Assembly: GCA_002163135.1 (NCBI GenBank)
Contig: MAAN01000021.1
Span: 62,001-126,000 of the forward strand
Direction: 5' to 3'
From: Alphaproteobacteria bacterium 46_93_T64
GTDB lineage: Bacteria > Pseudomonadota > Alphaproteobacteria > Sneathiellales > Sneathiellaceae
DNA: 64,000 nucleotides
The notes under the pieces are model-generated. The model did not search any database and had not been told where the DNA came from. It was given only the letters and a program-made list of their open reading frames with translations. This document shows, piece after piece, positions 30,383-40,121 of this stretch (its first letter is position 1; each line of letters begins with the position of its first letter). Position numbers and translations under genes: made by a program.

Positions 30383-31924
30383 TTAGTTGTGGGTGTCTAG
30401 TTGAGGCAGAACATCAAGGCCTGCGGCCTTACAGAGTTCCCCCGTACGTAATAGGTCTGCGGCAACCTCCAAATCAGGTGCCAAGTATCGATCCTCAACA
30501 ACAGCACTAACGTGCTTTCGAATTCGGCCAATAACATTCTCTAATCGTTCACTTGTTTTGAAAGGAGCACGGAACTCAACCCCTTGGGCAGCACAGAGTG
30601 CTTCAATACCTAAAATACGTTCCAGATTAGCTGTCATATCCAGCAGGCGTCTGGCACCATGGCATGCCATAGACACATGATCTTCCTGATTTGCCGATGT
30701 TGGTGTGGAGTCAACTGAAGCGGGATGTGCCTTTTGTTTATTTTCTGACATCAATGCGGCGGAAGTTACTTCCGCAATCATCAACCCTGAATTCAAACCG
30801 GGATTTGGAGATAAGAAAGCCGGAAGACCAAAACTCAAAGCCGGATCAACGAGCAACGAAATACGCCTTTGTGAGATAGATCCAATTTCTGCAACAGCAA
30901 GGGCAATTATATCAGCAGCAAAAGCAACCGGTTCGGCATGAAAGTTGCCACCCGATACGATTTCACCATCACTCAGTGTAAGCGGGTTATCGGTTACTGC
31001 ATTCGCTTCGATCTGCAAGGTTTTACCTGTTTGGCGTAACAAATCGATTACGGCTCCCATAACTTGTGGTTGGCACCGGATGCAGTAAGGGTCTTGAACG
31101 CGCGCGTCTCCTTCTCGGTGAGTTTCCCGAATTTCTGAACCTTCCATCAAGCCGCGAAGTGTGAAACCAGCATCAATCTGACCCTGATGTCCGCGCAACG
31201 TTTGAATTTCTGCGCGGAACGGGGCTCCAGATCCCATAGCAGCATCTGTTGAAAGCGCTCCCGTAATTAAAGCCGATTGTGCGCAGTTCCATGTTTTGAA
31301 TAAACCGATTAGTGCGAGGGCTGTGGACGCTTGCGTGCCGTTGATCAGGGCCAGTCCTTCTTTTGCTCCGAGTACTAAAGGCTCAATCTCCGCTCTCAAT
31401 AACGCTTCGGACCCTTTCATCCGCTCACCGTTAAAATAAGCTTCGCCTTCTCCGATCATGACGGCTGCCATATGCGCGAGCGGAGCAAGATCGCCAGATG
31501 CTCCAACCGACCCTTGCGCCGGAATAAAGGGGATAACGTTTCTTTCGGCCATTGTCTCAAGCTGTTCTATGAGTTCCCAGCGAACGCCTGATGCACCGCG
31601 ACCCAACGAAAGTAGTTTCAATCCCATAATCAAGCGGACAACCTTCTCATCCAGTGGATCCCCAACACCGCTGCAATGGGATAAAACAAGATTGCGTTGC
31701 AAGGTTTCAGTATCTTCAGTTGGGATTTTTATGCTCGCAAGCTTCCCAAAGCCTGTATTTACACCGTAAACGGCCTCTTCGCCGCTAGCCGCGGCTTTAA
31801 TAAGGGCTGCACTTTTTTCCACCGCGGATCTGACAGATCTATGCAATTTAACGACCGCCTTATTTTCCACAATTTGTAGTAAATCATTTAGCGTTGCATG
31901 TCCCGGGACTAGGATCATTGTCAT
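30383..31924 (-). CDS. hutH: Histidine ammonia-lyase
   Basis: Deaminates histidine to urocanate with no external cofactor. The MIO prosthetic group forms from Ala142-Ser143-Gly144 in [11 protein letters not shown]. At 513 residues it is a normal length. The ATG directly abuts the hutI stop (TAAATG), with GGAG eight bases before it, so translation is probably coupled. A second ATG two codons later is less well spaced. Confidence 0.97.
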   Translation of the reverse strand: MTMILVPGHATLNDLLQIVENKAVVKLHRSVRSAVEKSAALIKAAASGEEAVYGVNTGFGKLASIKIPTEDTETLQRNLVLSHCSGVGDPLDEKVVRLIMGLKLLSLGRGASGVRWELIEQLETMAERNVIPFIPAQGSVGASGDLAPLAHMAAVMIGEGEAYFNGERMKGSEALLRAEIEPLVLGAKEGLALINGTQASTALALIGLFKTWNCAQSALITGALSTDAAMGSGAPFRAEIQTLRGHQGQIDAGFTLRGLMEGSEIRETHREGDARVQDPYCIRCQPQVMGAVIDLLRQTGKTLQIEANAVTDNPLTLSDGEIVSGGNFHAEPVAFAADIIALAVAEIGSISQRRISLLVDPALSFGLPAFLSPNPGLNSGLMIAEVTSAALMSENKQKAHPASVDSTPTSANQEDHVSMACHGARRLLDMTANLERILGIEALCAAQGVEFRAPFKTSERLENVIGRIRKHVSAVVEDRYLAPDLEVAADLLRTGELCKAAGLDVLPQLDTHN

Positions 31925-33139
31925 TTACTTCTCTCCGCGTATTGTTTTAAACAGCGGGTTGAACCCCACTCGGTACGATAATTCAGAAGGATGATCGACA
32001 TCCCAAATGGAAAGTTCGGCAAGTTTTCCAACTTCCAAACTTCCAATTTCTTCATGAAGGTTTAGCGCGATAGCTGCATTGCAGGTAGTTCCTGCAAGCA
32101 CTTCTTCAGGTGTTAAACGAAACAAAGTACAACCCATATTCATTGCAAGAAGCAGCGACGCCATGGGGGAAGATCCCGGATTACAATCTGTTGCAATCGC
32201 AATTGGGACATGTGCCTGTCTCAGGAGTTCGACTGGTGGCATTTTGGTTTCGCGCAACGTGTAAAATGCACCCGGCAATAACACAGCAGCACTGCCAGCT
32301 TCCTTTAAGGCGTCGACACCTGCAGCATCAAGGTGCTCCAGATGATCTGCTGATATGGCGCCATATGATGCTGCCAGTGTTGCTCCGCCCAGATTTGATA
32401 GTTGTTCTGCATGAATTTTAACGGATAAACCGAGCTCCGTCGCTTTATCGAAAACCCGCGCAACCTGAGCTGGCGAAAATGCGATCCCTTCACAGAACGC
32501 ATCCACGGTGTCAATTAGGTCCTCGTTTGCACCTTGTTCCATAGCGGGCAGGCATACTTCAGTAATATAATCATTCCCACGATCCGCATATTCCGGTGGA
32601 ATAGCGTGGGCCCCTAAAAATGATGTATTAATTCGTACAGATCGTAAGTTTCCAAGGTCACGGGCTACTCTCAACATCTTAAGCTCGTCGGAAACTGTCA
32701 AACCGTAACCGGATTTAATCTCAATCGTTCCCACACCTTCTGCTATCATCGCATCCAAACGGGGAAGGGCAGCATCTAAAAGCTGTTGCCTATCTAATTC
32801 ACGGGTACTTTTGACCGTAGACATAATACCACCGCCACTCCGGGAGATTTCTTCGTAGCTCGCCCCGTTTAGTCTGAGTTCAAACTCCCGTGCGCGGTTA
32901 CCGCCAAAAACAAGATGCGTATGGCAATCGATCAGGGCAGGGGTTGTAAGTCTGCCTTCGAGATCAATTCGTTTACAATTTGGTTCCGCATACTGTTGTG
33001 GGAGTTTTGATAATTCTCCAACCCAAACAATTCGGCCATCATTAATCGCCAAGGCGCCATCTTCAACCAATCCATAATCACTGGAAACGTCTGAAGACAT
33101 CGTCGCCAAATTTGTATTCACATAAAGAGTTGTTTCCAC
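31925..33139 (-). CDS. hutI: Imidazolonepropionase
   Basis: Third step of the pathway: opens imidazolonepropionate to N-formimino-L-glutamate. The 404 residues have an amidohydrolase fold with HTHLVFGGNR (metal and substrate loop), the His in KIHAEQLSNL and ATDCNPGSSP near the C terminus. First gene of the operon although last of the three in pathway order. No hutG or hutF for the final step is in this window. Confidence 0.96.
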   Translation of the reverse strand: METTLYVNTNLATMSSDVSSDYGLVEDGALAINDGRIVWVGELSKLPQQYAEPNCKRIDLEGRLTTPALIDCHTHLVFGGNRAREFELRLNGASYEEISRSGGGIMSTVKSTRELDRQQLLDAALPRLDAMIAEGVGTIEIKSGYGLTVSDELKMLRVARDLGNLRSVRINTSFLGAHAIPPEYADRGNDYITEVCLPAMEQGANEDLIDTVDAFCEGIAFSPAQVARVFDKATELGLSVKIHAEQLSNLGGATLAASYGAISADHLEHLDAAGVDALKEAGSAAVLLPGAFYTLRETKMPPVELLRQAHVPIAIATDCNPGSSPMASLLLAMNMGCTLFRLTPEEVLAGTTCNAAIALNLHEEIGSLEVGKLAELSIWDVDHPSELSYRVGFNPLFKTIRGEK

Positions 33140-33174
33140 AGTCGGACCTTTACCGTTTGCTTTGTCTGCTCATA

Positions 33175-33204
33175 TTGATATTATGTATAGACATAATACG
33201 TCAA
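33175..33204 (-). promoter_or_regulatory. Promoter of the hutIHU operon
   Basis: On the minus strand: TTGACG (33204-33199), an 18-base spacer and TATCAA (33180-33175), giving a leader of about 30 bases to hutI. The spacer is almost wholly filled by the palindromic operator. Confidence 0.5.
33179..33198. promoter_or_regulatory. HutC operator
   Basis: A perfect 8-base inverted repeat TATTATGT-ATAG-ACATAATA, with the TGT-N4-ACA core typical of GntR/HutC-family sites. It lies between the hutI -35 and -10 in the 169-base divergent gap, next to the gene for its probable repressor. Urocanate is the usual inducer of HutC. Confidence 0.75.
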
Positions 33205-33308
33205 TCAAAAATGTCATTGCGGTGGATGTGTTTTCGATCATTCGCTTGATTGAAATGCTAGACTTCCGTTATGTTATTGATTTACAGCGTTAATTCCGGA
33301 ATAGACCT

Positions 33309-34013
33309 TTGAAAAATATTAAAACTTCTTCTTTTCAGGCAATTAAAGCCGATATTATGGAGAAAATAAAAAGCAGATATTGGGCGCCGGGAGAAATTAT
33401 CCCGGGGGAAGAAAAGCTTGCGGAAGAGTATGGTTGTTCCCGAATGACGGTGAACCGCGCGGTGAGAGAGCTCGCAGAATGTGGTGTAGTTGAACGTAAA
33501 CGAAAATCCGGTACGCGTGTGGCTCATCAACCGGACAGAGCTGCTAAACTGCAAATTCCGATTGTACGCAAAGAAATTGTAGCGCGTGGTTCCGCATACA
33601 GATATGCATTGCTCGAAAACTCAGTGGAAATTGCACCAGATGGCGTTAAAGCAAAACTGGCTTTAGCAAGCAATTCCAAAGTACTTCATATCCGATGCCT
33701 GCATTTTGCAGATGAAACCCCTTACCAATACGAAGATCGATGGATCAACTTGGACCGCGTACCTTCAGCAAAGGACGAGAGTTTCGAAGAGATTAGCCCC
33801 AACGAATGGCTGGTGGAGAAAGAGCCGTTTTCTGATGCTGAGCATGCATTTTCAGCTGAGATCGCTGACAAAGAGATTGCGGATATTCTTGGGATTAGAG
33901 AAGGAGATGCATTGTTCGTTGTTGAGCGCCGCACCTGGCAGCAGAACGATACAATAACAGCCGTAAAACTCACCTTCCCGGGAGCATCATATAAATTGAT
34001 CTCCCGGGGGTGA
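33309..34013 (+). CDS. hutC: Histidine utilization repressor, GntR/HutC family
   Basis: A 234-residue repressor: N-terminal winged helix (about 10-75; SRMTVNRAVRELAECGVVERKRKSGTRV) and a C-terminal UTRA effector domain (about 90-232; RCLHFADETPYQYEDRWINL). Divergent from hutIHU with a palindromic operator between. The start appears to be TTG; the next ATG, at 33357, would remove part of the helix-turn-helix lead-in. Expected to bind urocanate and release the operator. Confidence 0.93.
   Translation: MKNIKTSSFQAIKADIMEKIKSRYWAPGEIIPGEEKLAEEYGCSRMTVNRAVRELAECGVVERKRKSGTRVAHQPDRAAKLQIPIVRKEIVARGSAYRYALLENSVEIAPDGVKAKLALASNSKVLHIRCLHFADETPYQYEDRWINLDRVPSAKDESFEEISPNEWLVEKEPFSDAEHAFSAEIADKEIADILGIREGDALFVVERRTWQQNDTITAVKLTFPGASYKLISRG
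33977..34008. other. GC-rich hairpin in the hutC 3' end
   Basis: CCCGGGAG (33977-33984) and CTCCCGGG (34001-34008), eight perfect pairs with a 16-base AT-rich loop. The 21-base convergent gap between hutC and nrdJ holds no usual terminator, so this hairpin may serve either transcript, but it has no T run on either side. Confidence 0.35.
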
Positions 34014-34034
34014 GCTATTACAGATAAGCGGTGA

Positions 34035-37000
34035 TTAAGAACAGCCGCTTGTAGATCCGCAAGTATCACATTTCATGCAAGTTCCGTTTCGAACGAGCGT
34101 GAAGTTTCCACATTCCATGCAACTATCGCCTTCATAACCTTTCATACGGGCTTCATTCACCTGGTTTGCACGTTTAGAGCTTGGTGCTGACCTTGTTGTG
34201 CCGCCGCTTAAAACTGATGGCGCTGCAGTCGTTACGGCCGCACTCGTAACAGCACTGCCACCGGACGCAGCTTGTTGTCCGCTCAAATTCATTGTCATCC
34301 CAGACAAACCGCCTTGAAGCACTTCAAAATTCTTGGAACGGATATAGCCTGTAGATGCCAGATTAATGACATTATCCAGCTGAGTAGCGGCTTCCGATTG
34401 TTGGTTTTCACCAATTTCTGCCTGCTTTTCACCACCGCCAATGGCGTCAATGCGCAGATCATCCACATTTACATGGGCAAGATCGTTACGGCCTTCATAA
34501 GAGATGGCAAGCTCGCGGAACAGATAGTCCAAGATTGATGTAGACATCTTGATTGCGTCATTGCCTTCAACAATCCCTGAGGGTTCAAATCGCGTGAAGG
34601 TATAGGCTTCAACAAACTCTTCCAGTGGGACGCCATACTGAAGACCAATTGAAATGGCGATGGCGAAGTTATTCATCAAACTACGGAAGGCGGCGCCTTC
34701 TTTATGCATGTCGATAAATATCTCACCAACACTACCGTCATCATATTCACCTGTGCGCAAGTAAACTTTATGACCACCAACAACAGCTTTCTGCGTGTAC
34801 CCTTTACGGCGAGTTGGCAGTTTCTTGCGGCCACCTGCGATACGTTCAACAATACGTTCAGCAATAACAGTGCTGGCGGCAGCTGGTGAGACCTTTGCGA
34901 TTTCTTCTAATTCCATCTCGTCTTCTTCGTCTATTGAGATGGCGGAAAGAGGTTGGCTGAGTTTAGAGCCATCGCGATAGAGTGCATTTGCTTTGAGACC
35001 CAGTTTCCAAGACAGAAGATACGCCTCTTTGCAATCTTCAACGGTACTGGAATTCGCCATGTTGATTGTTTTCGAGATGGCACCAGAGATGAAGGGTTGA
35101 GACGCTGCCATCATCTTAATGTGGCTATCTACGGAGAGATAACGTTTTCCGATGCGACCACACGGATTAGCGCAATCGAACACTGAAAGGTGTTCATCTT
35201 TTAGGTAAGGTGCGCCTTCTAACGTCATGGTACCGCAGCAGAAATTATTAGCTGCATCAATGTCTTTTTTTGAAAAACCAATCGCTTTCAGCAGGTCAAA
35301 ATTATAATCGTTGAGATCATCTGCGTTAAGGCCAAGGGTATCTGTGCAGAAGTCTTCGCCCAATGTGAATTTATTGAAAACGAACTTGATGTCAAAACTT
35401 GCGGCAAGCCCTTGTTCAATCTGCTCCAAAACATCATCGGTGAAGCCTTTGTCACGAAGAGTTACGTGATTAACACCGGGTGCATCTTGCAATGTACCGT
35501 GACCGACAGCATAGGAGATAATTTCTTTATTTTCAGACCGTGAGTATCCAAGTTTGCTCAGGGCTTCCGGAATGGTTCTGTTAATGATTTTAAAATAACC
35601 ACCGCCAGCAAGTTTTTTGAACTTCACTGTCGCAAAGTCAGGCTCAATCCCTGTTGTATCGCAGTCCATGACAAGACCGATTGTACCGGTTGGAGCAACA
35701 ACAGTTGATTGTGCGTTCCGGAACCCATATTTCTCGCCAAGGGCAAGGGCATCATCCCAAGAAGCCTTAGCCGCTTCGATTAGGTCACGATCCTGACAGT
35801 TTGCTGCATCCAGTGGAACCGGTGTTACTGCAAGTTTCTCATATCCAGTTGAGTTACTGTACGCTGCGTTACGGTGATTACGGATTACACGGAGCATATC
35901 CTTCGTGTTTTTCTTGTATCCTGGGAAAGCTCCGAGCTCAGATGCCATTTCGGCACTTGTCTTATAGGCTGTACCGGTCATTAACGCAGAGACGCCACCA
36001 CAGAAGGCCCGGCCTTCATCAGAATCGTATGAAAGACCTTGCGACATTAGAAGGCCGCCAATATTGGCAAAACCAAGGCCCAGTGTCCGGAATTTATAAG
36101 AAAGTTTTGCAATTTCTTCTGATGGGAACTGAGCCATCAAAACAGAAATCTCTAGAGTGATAGTCCAAAGGCGCGATGCGTGAATGAAACCTTCAATGTC
36201 GAAGCTCTTATCTGCACGTCGGAAATTCATCAAGTTCAAGGATGCCAGGTTACATGCGGTGTCATCAAGGAACATGTATTCCGAACAAGGGTTGGAAGCA
36301 TTAATGCGGCCATCTTGTGGGCATGTGTGCCAGTCGTTAATTGTCGTATCATACTGGAGCCCCGGATCAGCAGACTGCCATGCGCTTTCGCCAATCATTT
36401 CCCAAAGGTCGCGAGCTTTGATTGTATTTGTGACATTTCCATCCACGCGACGGATCAGATCCCAATTACCATCATCAAGAACGGCTTGAATAAAATCATC
36501 GGTTACACGAACAGAGTTATTTGAATTCTGGCCGGATACGCTCATATACGCTTCGGAATCCCAGTCAGTGTTATAAGTATCGAACTGAATTTCTGTGTAG
36601 CCTTGTTTGGCAAACTGAATGACGCGCTGAATGTAGTTTTCAGGAACCATGGCTTTGCGTGCGCCAACGATGGCTTTGCGAAGGGCGGGATTTTCTGAAA
36701 CGTTGTACGCTTCATCGCCGTCGACATCATTGCAGGCGTTGATCACTGCATTTAGGTGTTGGTTACACAGTTTTGAACCTGCTACTAACGCCGCAACTTT
36801 TTGCTCTTCAACCGCTTTCCAGCTGATAAATTCTTCGATATCCGGGTGATCGATATCAAGTGTAACCATTTTCGCAGCGCGGCGTGTGGTTCCGCCAGAC
36901 TTAATCGCACCAGCAGCCCGATCACCGATTTTAAGGAAACTCATCAACCCAGAGGATTTTCCGCCACCGGAAAGATTTTCCCCGGAACTTCTAACGTTAG

Positions 37001-37706
37001 AGAAGTTGGTGCCGGTACCTGATCCGTATTTAAACAGACGTGCTTCACGGACCCAAAGGTCCATGATGCCGCCTTCATTAACAAGGTCATCGCTGACAGA
37101 CTGGATAAAGCAGGCATGTGGCTGTGGATGCTCGTAAGAGCTTTTGGATTTTGTTAGTTTGCCAGTTTTATAGTCGACATAGGAATGGCCTTGCGCGGGG
37201 CCGTCGATGCCATAGGCCCAATGTAGGCCAGTGTTAAACCATTGAGGAGAGTTAGGGGCTCCCATCTGTTTGGCAAGCATGTAACGCATTTCATCAAAAT
37301 AAGCACGGGCATCATCATCGGTATCAAAATAGCCACCTTTCCAACCCCAGTAAGCCCAAGTTCCTGCCAGGCGATCAAAAACCTGAGTTGCTGAAGTCTC
37401 TCCGCTATAGCGTTCGTCTTCTGGAAGTGCATCAAGGGCGTCTTCATCAGCAACTTGACGTGATAACCAATCGGGGACATCGGTTTCATCAAATGTTTTT
37501 AGGCGGGCAGGGACGCCGGCTTTTCTAAAATATTTTTGGGCAATAATATCGCACGCGACTTGTGACCATTCAGATGGAACGTCAATGTCATCAAGTTTGA
37601 AGACAATTGACCCGTCTGGGTTTTTTATCTCACTGGTTGTCTGCCGAAATTTAATTTTCGCATAAGGTGAAGAATTGTCATCGGTAAACCGCCGAGATAT
37701 ACGCAT
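34035..37706 (-). CDS. nrdJ: Adenosylcobalamin-dependent (class II) ribonucleotide reductase
   Basis: Reduces ribonucleotides to deoxyribonucleotides with coenzyme B12 as radical source, needing no oxygen and no NrdB subunit. The 1223 residues are in the long NrdJ form: an N-terminal region, the catalytic ten-stranded barrel ([11 protein letters not shown] substrate site, [19 protein letters not shown]), and a C-terminal zinc-ribbon-like tail with CxxC pairs ([15 protein letters not shown]). It implies that B12 is made or imported. No other reductase is in the window. Three NrdR-like boxes lie upstream. Confidence 0.97.
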   Translation of the reverse strand: MRISRRFTDDNSSPYAKIKFRQTTSEIKNPDGSIVFKLDDIDVPSEWSQVACDIIAQKYFRKAGVPARLKTFDETDVPDWLSRQVADEDALDALPEDERYSGETSATQVFDRLAGTWAYWGWKGGYFDTDDDARAYFDEMRYMLAKQMGAPNSPQWFNTGLHWAYGIDGPAQGHSYVDYKTGKLTKSKSSYEHPQPHACFIQSVSDDLVNEGGIMDLWVREARLFKYGSGTGTNFSNVRSSGENLSGGGKSSGLMSFLKIGDRAAGAIKSGGTTRRAAKMVTLDIDHPDIEEFISWKAVEEQKVAALVAGSKLCNQHLNAVINACNDVDGDEAYNVSENPALRKAIVGARKAMVPENYIQRVIQFAKQGYTEIQFDTYNTDWDSEAYMSVSGQNSNNSVRVTDDFIQAVLDDGNWDLIRRVDGNVTNTIKARDLWEMIGESAWQSADPGLQYDTTINDWHTCPQDGRINASNPCSEYMFLDDTACNLASLNLMNFRRADKSFDIEGFIHASRLWTITLEISVLMAQFPSEEIAKLSYKFRTLGLGFANIGGLLMSQGLSYDSDEGRAFCGGVSALMTGTAYKTSAEMASELGAFPGYKKNTKDMLRVIRNHRNAAYSNSTGYEKLAVTPVPLDAANCQDRDLIEAAKASWDDALALGEKYGFRNAQSTVVAPTGTIGLVMDCDTTGIEPDFATVKFKKLAGGGYFKIINRTIPEALSKLGYSRSENKEIISYAVGHGTLQDAPGVNHVTLRDKGFTDDVLEQIEQGLAASFDIKFVFNKFTLGEDFCTDTLGLNADDLNDYNFDLLKAIGFSKKDIDAANNFCCGTMTLEGAPYLKDEHLSVFDCANPCGRIGKRYLSVDSHIKMMAASQPFISGAISKTINMANSSTVEDCKEAYLLSWKLGLKANALYRDGSKLSQPLSAISIDEEDEMELEEIAKVSPAAASTVIAERIVERIAGGRKKLPTRRKGYTQKAVVGGHKVYLRTGEYDDGSVGEIFIDMHKEGAAFRSLMNNFAIAISIGLQYGVPLEEFVEAYTFTRFEPSGIVEGNDAIKMSTSILDYLFRELAISYEGRNDLAHVNVDDLRIDAIGGGEKQAEIGENQQSEAATQLDNVINLASTGYIRSKNFEVLQGGLSGMTMNLSGQQAASGGSAVTSAAVTTAAPSVLSGGTTRSAPSSKRANQVNEARMKGYEGDSCMECGNFTLVRNGTCMKCDTCGSTSGCS

Positions 37707-37794
37707 GTGATAAAGTCCCTAATATTGAATTGTTCCCCAACTGTCTTTGAACCCTAGGAAAACAGCCAGTAAAGGCGATTTCTTAGATTGTCAT

Positions 37795-37810
37795 GCACTA
37801 CATATAGTAG
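37795..37810. promoter_or_regulatory. NrdR-box-like site proximal to nrdJ
   Basis: GCACTACATATAGTAG, close to the NrdR consensus acaCwAtATaTwGtgt. About 89 bases before nrdJ; it overlaps a possible minus-strand promoter (TTGAGC-17-GACAAT). Confidence 0.55.
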
Positions 37811-37870
37811 CTCAATCCCTCGAAGACGCATGGATGTTGCGCCTCGTATTGGGGTAAGTCAACACCGACT

Positions 37871-37886
37871 TTACCATATGTAGTGT
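37871..37886. promoter_or_regulatory. NrdR box of a tandem pair
   Basis: On the minus strand ACACTACATATGGTAA, sharing 13 of 17 positions with the proximal box. Centre 32 bp from the next box, the usual three-turn NrdR spacing. Confidence 0.6.
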
Positions 37887-37902
37887 GTCCAACTGGCAGA
37901 AC

Positions 37903-37918
37903 TTCCCATATGTCGTTA
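37903..37918. promoter_or_regulatory. Second NrdR box of the tandem pair
   Basis: On the minus strand TAACGACATATGGGAA, weaker than its partner but with the same ACATATGG core and 32-bp centre spacing. Confidence 0.45.
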
Positions 37919-38192
37919 AATTCGGCAGATTTGTGACTAGTTAAAATATGACTAATAGAAAATGTCCCCATATATTTTTATTAGTGGGACAATTTAGCAA
38001 CGATTTTCTGGCCAAATATTGAGTGTCCGAGAAGAATCAAATGCCCGAACATTGCATTGCCTAGAAAACACCTGCAAATAGACACAAAATGCGGATAAAT
38101 GCAGTCATAATATAAACTTAGACTAGACGAATGGTGGCTTGAATGCCATATTCCCCCTAACTTACAAGGTTTTCTGACGGAAGAAGAATACT

Positions 38193-38558
38193 ATGGCAAC
38201 GCTTGGTACATTGCTATTCACATGGTGGAAGGGTGAACAGGTCGGTGAAGACCAGTTTGGGAACTGCTACTTTAAAGAAAAAGGTAAACCAACAGGTCCC
38301 TTCAAGCGGCAACGTCGTTGGGTCGTTTATAAAGGCAGCCCGGAAGCATCGAAAGTTCCAGCCGCATGGCATATTTGGTTGCATTACACGACTGATATGC
38401 TGCCAGAACAACAAACTGTTGCTCAAAATAGCTGGGAAGAAGAACATCTTCCAAATTTAACAGGTACTGAACATGCGTACCGTCCGGGTGGATCGGTTTC
38501 AATAAGTGGTACACGGCAAAAAAGTACTGCTGATTATGAAGCTTGGAAACCAGAATAA
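38193..38558 (+). CDS. NDUFA12-family complex I accessory subunit
   Basis: A 121-residue soluble protein of the NDUFA12 (B17.2) family, a supernumerary subunit or assembly factor of NADH:ubiquinone oxidoreductase shared by alphaproteobacteria and mitochondria. Seen: GNCYFKEK, RRWVVYKG, PAAWHIWLHYTTD and a C-terminal Tyr/Trp-rich tail. Followed within 40 bases by mlaD, an arrangement common in alphaproteobacteria. Confidence 0.92.
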   Translation: MATLGTLLFTWWKGEQVGEDQFGNCYFKEKGKPTGPFKRQRRWVVYKGSPEASKVPAAWHIWLHYTTDMLPEQQTVAQNSWEEEHLPNLTGTEHAYRPGGSVSISGTRQKSTADYEAWKPE

Positions 38559-38597
38559 AAAACATCCGTTGTGTATTAGATAAGATGGGGGCGAAAG

Positions 38598-39056
38598 TTG
38601 GGAAATAATATTGTTGAAACGATAATCGGGGGCGTCGTCCTCGCATTTGCAACGATCTTTCTGGTTTTCGCATACCGAACGGCTGATCTGGGCACAGGCA
38701 ATGGCGGATTGAACTTGATCGCTAAGTTCGATCAAATCGATGGTTTGCAAATTGGCAGCGATGTCCGGATGAGCGGAATTAAAGTTGGAACGGTTACAAG
38801 TCAAATTCTCGACCCTGAAACATATCGCGCAATAGTTGGTATCAGTATCAGGGACAACATTTTACTTCCAGAAGATACTGCAGCAAAAGTTGCGGCGGAA
38901 AGTCTGCTTGGCGGTAGTTATCTGGATCTGGAGCCTGGCGGCGCCGAAGATATGCTTGAAAATGGAGACGAGATAACGTTTACCCAAAGCTCTGTCAGTT
39001 TGATGGACTTGATCGGGCAAGCTATTTTCAGCACATCTGATAAAAGCGATAAATAA
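38598..39056 (+). CDS. mlaD: Phospholipid-binding MlaD/MCE-domain protein
   Basis: Substrate-binding component of the Mla system that keeps outer-membrane lipid asymmetry. The 152 residues have one N-terminal transmembrane anchor (about 5-25) and a single MCE domain (AKFDQIDGLQIGSDVRMSGIKVGTV...ESLLGGSYLDLEPGG). The start is TTG with a GGGGG ribosome-binding site seven bases upstream. No mlaE, mlaF or mlaB is adjacent; they must be elsewhere. Confidence 0.9.
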   Translation: MGNNIVETIIGGVVLAFATIFLVFAYRTADLGTGNGGLNLIAKFDQIDGLQIGSDVRMSGIKVGTVTSQILDPETYRAIVGISIRDNILLPEDTAAKVAAESLLGGSYLDLEPGGAEDMLENGDEITFTQSSVSLMDLIGQAIFSTSDKSDK

Positions 39057-39104
39057 AATTTCAAAAACTATTCGCTTAACTGCAAGAATTGGCATCCATT
39101 TGTC

Positions 39105-39512
39105 ATGAAAAAACTTCTATGCGCTGCAATTGTGACTGTACCAATGTGTCTAGCCTCCACTGGATACGTATACGCTGAATCTGACGCTGGCGTTGCAGTG
39201 GTTCTTCGCACACTTGATAAAGTAACGGCGCGGACGCTGGACCTTACAGTCGGTATCGACGAGACAGTAGCATACGGCACGCTGGATATAACTGTCCGGA
39301 AATGCTTAAAGCGTCCCCCAGAGGAAACACCTGAGACTTCCACTTTCCTTGAAATTAACGAACGCCAACAAGACGAAGAACCACTCCCACTTTTCATGGG
39401 ATGGATGTTTGCCTCGAGTCCGGCACTTAATGCGTTAGAGCATCCGGTTTATGATGTTTGGGTGATTGACTGTAAGATGTCGGATGCTGAACAATCAAAG
39501 GGCAAAGAATAG
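39105..39512 (+). CDS. DUF2155 periplasmic protein
   Basis: A 135-residue protein with a signal peptide (cleavage near VYAES) and the DUF2155 pattern: [65 protein letters not shown]. Function unknown; in alphaproteobacteria it commonly sits beside mlaD and aat. Two conserved Cys could form a disulfide. The last 64 bases overlap the aat 3' end on the opposite strand. Confidence 0.85.
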   Translation: MKKLLCAAIVTVPMCLASTGYVYAESDAGVAVVLRTLDKVTARTLDLTVGIDETVAYGTLDITVRKCLKRPPEETPETSTFLEINERQQDEEPLPLFMGWMFASSPALNALEHPVYDVWVIDCKMSDAEQSKGKE

Positions 39513-40099
39513 AAATCACCGTTAACTGCCAACGCTTTGTCCAACAATCGGTGATATTCTTCCCTCGGAATTTCGATAGCACCTAAGGTTGCCAAGTGAT
39601 CTGTTAGGAACTGTGTATCCAGCAGCTGAAAGCCACCAATTTTAAGTCGAGCAATCAGGGCTGTCAGGGCTATTTTACTGGCATCTTTTTCACGGGAAAA
39701 CATGCTCTCCCCGCAAAATGCGCCTGCGAATGACACACCGTAAAGTCCTCCAACAAGTTCCTCATCTTGCCAGCATTCAATGGAATGAGCGTTTCCTTGC
39801 TGATGCAGTTCCGTATACAAATCAAGGATTGTACGATTTATCCACGTACTCGGGCGGTCATTTGCCGGCTCTGCACACGCCTTCATAACTTTTCGAAAGC
39901 TCGTATTTACTGTTATTTTAAAGGGCGATTTTTTTATTTTTTTGCGAAGGCTTTTTGATAGATGAAAATCATCTAAAGGAAATATCCCACGCTTCTCGGG
40001 ATCGACCCAGAAAATTTCCGGGTCGTCCCTCGATTCAGACATGGGGAAAATCCCATGAGTATAAGCGTTGAGAAGAATTTCAGGTGTTAGTACTGTCAT
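39449..40099 (-). CDS. aat: Leucyl/phenylalanyl-tRNA-protein transferase
   Basis: Adds Leu or Phe from aminoacyl-tRNA to proteins with N-terminal Arg or Lys, marking them for ClpAP through ClpS (N-degron pathway). The 216 residues have [24 protein letters not shown] and [12 protein letters not shown], typical of the GNAT-like fold. The ATG at 40099 is chosen over a TTG two codons earlier. Follows accC by 22 bases. Confidence 0.93.
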   Translation of the reverse strand: MTVLTPEILLNAYTHGIFPMSESRDDPEIFWVDPEKRGIFPLDDFHLSKSLRKKIKKSPFKITVNTSFRKVMKACAEPANDRPSTWINRTILDLYTELHQQGNAHSIECWQDEELVGGLYGVSFAGAFCGESMFSREKDASKIALTALIARLKIGGFQLLDTQFLTDHLATLGAIEIPREEYHRLLDKALAVNGDFYSLPFDCSASDILQSITQTS

Positions 40100-40121
40100 A
40101 CGCAATTAGGGAAGCGAAGAA

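Larger units (their letters stand above)
37707..38192. other. 486-base divergent region nrdJ / NDUFA12 gene
   Basis: No ORF or RNA gene recognised. It holds three NrdR-like boxes (37795, 37871, 37903), a minus-strand TTGACT (37862-37857) just downstream of the tandem boxes with a weak -10, and TGTCCC/GGGACA (37963/37986), a short inverted repeat around an AT-rich stretch. No cobalamin riboswitch B12-box was seen. Confidence 0.5.
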
